Origin: Undibacterium sp.
GTDB lineage: Bacteria > Pseudomonadota > Gammaproteobacteria > Burkholderiales > Burkholderiaceae
Assembly: GCA_014376575.1 (NCBI GenBank)
Contig: JACMRF010000023.1
Coordinates: 1 to 37,705, forward strand
Reading direction: 5' to 3'
Length of the DNA stretch: 37,705 nucleotides
Made by a program: the position numbers and the translations under genes. The notes under the pieces are model-generated. The model did not search any database, was not told the origin of the DNA, and saw only the letters and a list, made by a program, of their open reading frames with translations. Positions 35,322 to 37,705 of this stretch are shown here, piece after piece (position 1 is the first letter of the stretch; the number at the start of each line of letters is the position of its first letter).

Positions 35322-35951
35322 TTATTTCTTTAAAATATCTGTTAAATCAGCATCAACATGTACGCAATTACCTTTAACAACCAGTCTGTCCTCAACAAAC
35401 CAACGCACTGCTCGCGGATAAATAAAATGCTCAAGTGGCAACAGTTTTGCGGCCAAATTTTCCTCTGTGTCATTGGCAAGCACTCGTACGACAGCTTGAT
35501 CAATGATCGGGCCATGATCAAGCTCTGGAGTAACGAAATGAACAGTTACGCCATGAACTTTAACGCCTGCATCAAGAGCTTGTTTATGCGTTGCTAAACC
35601 AGTAAAACTAGGTAACAATGACGGATGAATATTAATCATTCTGCCCGCATAATGCTCCACAAACTGCGTTGTCAGAATACGCATAAAACCAGCTAGCACC
35701 ACTAAATCAGGCGAATAACGATCTATCTCCATTTGCAGTGCTGCGTCGAATGCCTCGCGTGTGGCAAAGTTTTTGTTGATCACCTTCACAGTGGGTATGC
35801 CAAGAGTGGCTGCATATTCAAGGCCTACTGCATCCGCCCTGTTGCTTATTACTGCTGCAATTTGCGCTGGCCAATGTTGTTCTTTAGCGGCAAGAGCTAT
35901 GGCTTGCATATTGCTTCCGCGTCCAGAAATTAATATTACGATCTGTTTCAT
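35322..35951 (-). CDS. purN: Phosphoribosylglycinamide formyltransferase
   Basis: PurN transfers a formyl group from 10-formyl-tetrahydrofolate to GAR in de novo purine synthesis. The product of 209 residues begins MKQIVILISGRGSNMQAI, and shows the folate/catalytic motif NIHPSLLPSF, with the conserved H, and GVTVHFVTPELDHGPII with the catalytic Asp. The frame is open up to 36017, but that start lies inside the terminator hairpin of the upstream gene; ATG 35951 matches the family start. It is followed after 12 nt by the RNA methyltransferase gene. Confidence 0.95.
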   Translation of the reverse strand: MKQIVILISGRGSNMQAIALAAKEQHWPAQIAAVISNRADAVGLEYAATLGIPTVKVINKNFATREAFDAALQMEIDRYSPDLVVLAGFMRILTTQFVEHYAGRMINIHPSLLPSFTGLATHKQALDAGVKVHGVTVHFVTPELDHGPIIDQAVVRVLANDTEENLAAKLLPLEHFIYPRAVRWFVEDRLVVKGNCVHVDADLTDILKK

Positions 35952-35987
35952 GGCCGCATTGTACCGCTGTACTAGTCCAAGCCCCAA

Positions 35988-36017
35988 ATAAAAATGCCAA
36001 CCTTTTAAAGTTGGCAT
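35988..36017 (-). terminator. Terminator after the barstar-like gene
   Basis: ATGCCAAC (35994-36001) and GTTGGCAT (36010-36017) form an 8-bp stem, followed on the minus strand by TTTTTATTTG. It separates the RNase/barstar genes from the purN transcript. Confidence 0.75.
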
Positions 36018-36041
36018 GCTCTGCTGATAGCGTATGTTGGG

Positions 36042-36470
36042 CTATTCGAAGGAATAAAATACGCGAAATGCCACTTTCTTTTCAGCCCAAAAATCTGCCG
36101 CGTCCCGAAACACATCTAGAAGAATTTCTCGCGCTTCCTTGTCAAATTTTGGAGTATTAGGTAATTGCTCCAATACGATGACAAATCCAGGCTGTGGACC
36201 CGCCTGGTAGACAAGATCAGTAAGGCAATCGGACAAGCCATCAAAATTTTTGCCAAAATGTTTCGGAAATCCAAATGATGTTGCGATTTTCCCTAACACT
36301 TGTTGTTTGGTGCTGGCATCTAAACAATAGGCATATAAGAAATGTTGACCAAGCTTGCTTGCCTCTGTTTGCAAATCAGGCACCCGAAAAGCACGGATCG
36401 ATTGCACAACATTTGGCGCCACTGTTTTTAACAAATCCATTTCTCCCTCTACCTTTGAGAATATCGTCAT
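36042..36470 (-). CDS. Barstar-family ribonuclease inhibitor
   Basis: A 142-residue cytoplasmic protein whose central part matches barstar. FPKHFGKNFDGLSDCLTDL (about 68-86) corresponds to the inhibitory helix of barstar, and the two aspartates that enter the RNase active site (D35 and D39 of barstar) are conserved as D77 and D81. It is longer than Bacillus barstar (about 90 residues), with an extra N-terminal segment of about 40. The gene lies 39 nt downstream of a secreted RNase of the matching family, so it is the likely immunity protein for that enzyme, protecting the cell before export. An intrinsic terminator follows. Confidence 0.85.
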   Translation of the reverse strand: MTIFSKVEGEMDLLKTVAPNVVQSIRAFRVPDLQTEASKLGQHFLYAYCLDASTKQQVLGKIATSFGFPKHFGKNFDGLSDCLTDLVYQAGPQPGFVIVLEQLPNTPKFDKEAREILLDVFRDAADFWAEKKVAFRVFYSFE

Positions 36471-36509
36471 AAAAACTCCGTCAACAACATTCTAAAAATT
36501 AATTACTTA

Positions 36510-36887
36510 TTAGCGTATTCGCTTAAAACTTTCATAATGATCGTCGGTGTAATAATACTCACCTGAAGTCATCGATTGCCCACCAGCAATAATGCGTTTG
36601 GCACCGCGATTTCTAACTCTTGGTGTCTTTACCGTGTATTCATGGTAATAACCACGCTGTTGTTTTGGCAATTTCATTTCATAGTTACCAAATACCGCTC
36701 CGTCTTTATCGTAGGGAAACGGACCACCTTGCTTAATTAGCATCAGTGTCGTTCGCCCTTCTTGAGGCAAAGATACAGCATCAATAATGCCAAGCTGCGT
36801 ATATTCTCTTGCAAAGCCACTCAATGAAAAAAGTAATAGTGCAATGACAAATGGAAATTTATTAACGAGTATTTTCCTGATATTCAT
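36510..36887 (-). CDS. Secreted guanyl-specific ribonuclease (RNase Sa/barnase type)
   Basis: A 125-residue protein: a signal peptide (hydrophobic about 11-25, cleavage near GFA) and a mature microbial RNase of the N1/T1/Sa group. GPFPYDKDGAVFGN, YYHEYTVKTP, RGAKRII and YYTDDHYESF align closely with Streptomyces RNase Sa. By that alignment the catalytic residues are E83 (general base), R94, R98 and H117, all present, so it should be active. It is exported to the periplasm or medium, and degrades RNA at G residues. The next gene encodes a barstar-type inhibitor. The pair resembles a toxin-immunity or nutrient-scavenging module. No specialised secretion tag is attached. Confidence 0.88.
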   Translation of the reverse strand: MNIRKILVNKFPFVIALLLFSLSGFAREYTQLGIIDAVSLPQEGRTTLMLIKQGGPFPYDKDGAVFGNYEMKLPKQQRGYYHEYTVKTPRVRNRGAKRIIAGGQSMTSGEYYYTDDHYESFKRIR

Positions 36888-36975
36888 GCGGAATTTTTAG
36901 TACATCAAATTTATTTAAGTGTTATAGAGTACCGTTTTGCACCCTACGAATCAACCTTTAATAGTTAAAAAACAA

Positions 36976-37705
36976 TTATTTTGATGAAATTTCACTTTTT
37001 TTAAAAAAACTGCACACTTCTTTGCGCTTATCAAATGTGTCTCTTTTACCTAGGGCAATCAATTCTCTTGTATAGCTAGATTCAAATAATAAATAAGAAG
37101 CTAGTGCTGCGCCCCTTAATTCTGTCGCTCCAATTCCACCGAGCATGGCTCTGACTGGCAACGGGAGGCTTTGAATATGTCGGCTCGCGATCTCATCAAG
37201 CCTTTGCGAGGGTGCAATAACTAAAATCTCAATGGGTTTCAATGGCGTATTTTCCAACATTTCAGGCGGCAGCATAGATAACGTTTTATTGATTCGCATA
37301 AGCCGTTCTATATCCACTGCCAGGCTATCAAGAAAAATACTCGACATTGCATGGCCTGCAATTTGCGCAAGGCTAGGATATTGCGCATCTTCGACATGTT
37401 GATGGGGTGGCTCTGCTAATCGCCCAGCCCCCACAATTAAAATTTTTTTTGCGCCTAAATGAATTGCCGGAGAAATTGGTGCCAACTGTCGCATTGAACC
37501 GTCACCACAATACTCCCTCCGCCCGCTCCAATTAAGTGGAACAGCAGGGAAAATAAAGGGGATCGCTGAAGACGCCAGTAAGTGTTGCACGCCTATAAAG
37601 TCACGCTGCGCCAGTCGCTGGCTTCTGACCCAAGGCTCTATATCGGCCAATGTCTGGTAAAAAGTTAAATGTTGTCCGGCTGTATAAGATGAGGCCGTTA
37701 CCGCA
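36976..37705 (-). CDS. Patatin-like phospholipase (C-terminal part, runs off the window)
   Basis: The frame stays open from the TAA at 36976 to the window edge, with 18 more codons beyond the first internal Met at 37650, so the start lies outside. The visible ~243 residues are the C-terminal part of a patatin-like serine hydrolase. LLASSAIPFIFPAVPLN and then DGSMRQLAPISPAIHLGA contain the catalytic aspartate of the Ser-Asp dyad (in CGDGSM). The nucleophile GxSxG motif should lie upstream, outside the window. The remainder resembles the patatin plus DUF3336-less proteins of betaproteobacteria, cytoplasmic or membrane-associated. It ends 88 bp before the RNase gene. Confidence 0.8.
   Translation of the reverse strand, partial: AVTASSYTAGQHLTFYQTLADIEPWVRSQRLAQRDFIGVQHLLASSAIPFIFPAVPLNWSGRREYCGDGSMRQLAPISPAIHLGAKKILIVGAGRLAEPPHQHVEDAQYPSLAQIAGHAMSSIFLDSLAVDIERLMRINKTLSMLPPEMLENTPLKPIEILVIAPSQRLDEIASRHIQSLPLPVRAMLGGIGATELRGAALASYLLFESSYTRELIALGKRDTFDKRKEVCSFFKKSEISSK

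Noticed and set aside
35952..36017. 22-residue extension of PurN
   Set aside because: It begins inside a hairpin that ends the upstream barstar gene; the internal ATG matches the family start.

Overview
The window looks like chromosomal DNA of a betaproteobacterium of the order Burkholderiales, most likely Oxalobacteraceae (Herminiimonas/Undibacterium-like). This rests on recognisable proteins and gene order: a phasin, the short argininosuccinate synthase next to argF, the yhdP/nitrilase/tldD cluster divergent from glnE, fkpB-ispH, radC-rpmB-rpmG, and YajQ. It is an inference from remembered families, not a database result. No tRNA, rRNA, IS element, phage or CRISPR array is visible. By eye the right half is more AT-rich than the arginine region.

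Layout. 1-2214: the end of an unidentified gene, an SDR-type epimerase (-), and a divergent ferredoxin-type flavin reductase (+). 2215-6071: an arginine block argD-argF-argG, preceded by a short ORF with an Arg-Arg-Arg run and then an intrinsic terminator. 6101-8822: PpnP nucleoside phosphorylase, then a leftward group murB, SDR, STAS-like protein. 8911-10052: yajQ and a periplasmic retropepsin-like protease. 10100-18000: a leftward series yhdP, nitrilase, tldD, then class I DAHP synthase (aroG type), which has its own promoter, a Phe/Tyr-rich leader peptide and a terminator. 18246-24184: glnE, pbpG, nitroreductase, thioesterase, and a phasin whose promoter lies between two near-identical 13-bp repeats. 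24260-28499: the branched-chain amino acid ABC transporter livH-livM-livG-livF without a substrate-binding protein, with a 600-bp upstream region holding a terminator and a possible Val/Leu leader. 28500-31300: fkpB-ispH, radC, rpmB-rpmG. 31387-35951: purN, an RsmB-type methyltransferase, an MscS channel and a fatty acid desaturase, all leftward. 36042-37705: a barstar-type inhibitor, a secreted RNase Sa/barnase-type ribonuclease, and the C-terminal part of a patatin-like phospholipase.

The strongest observation is regulatory. Two biosynthetic units (argD and DAHP synthase) each have a leader ORF enriched in codons for an end-product amino acid, followed by a Rho-independent terminator before the structural gene. 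In the DAHP synthase case a GGGCGG inside the leader ORF is exactly complementary to CCGCCC in the terminator's 5' arm, which gives a complete antiterminator/terminator switch. A weaker candidate of the same type lies upstream of the branched-chain amino acid transporter.
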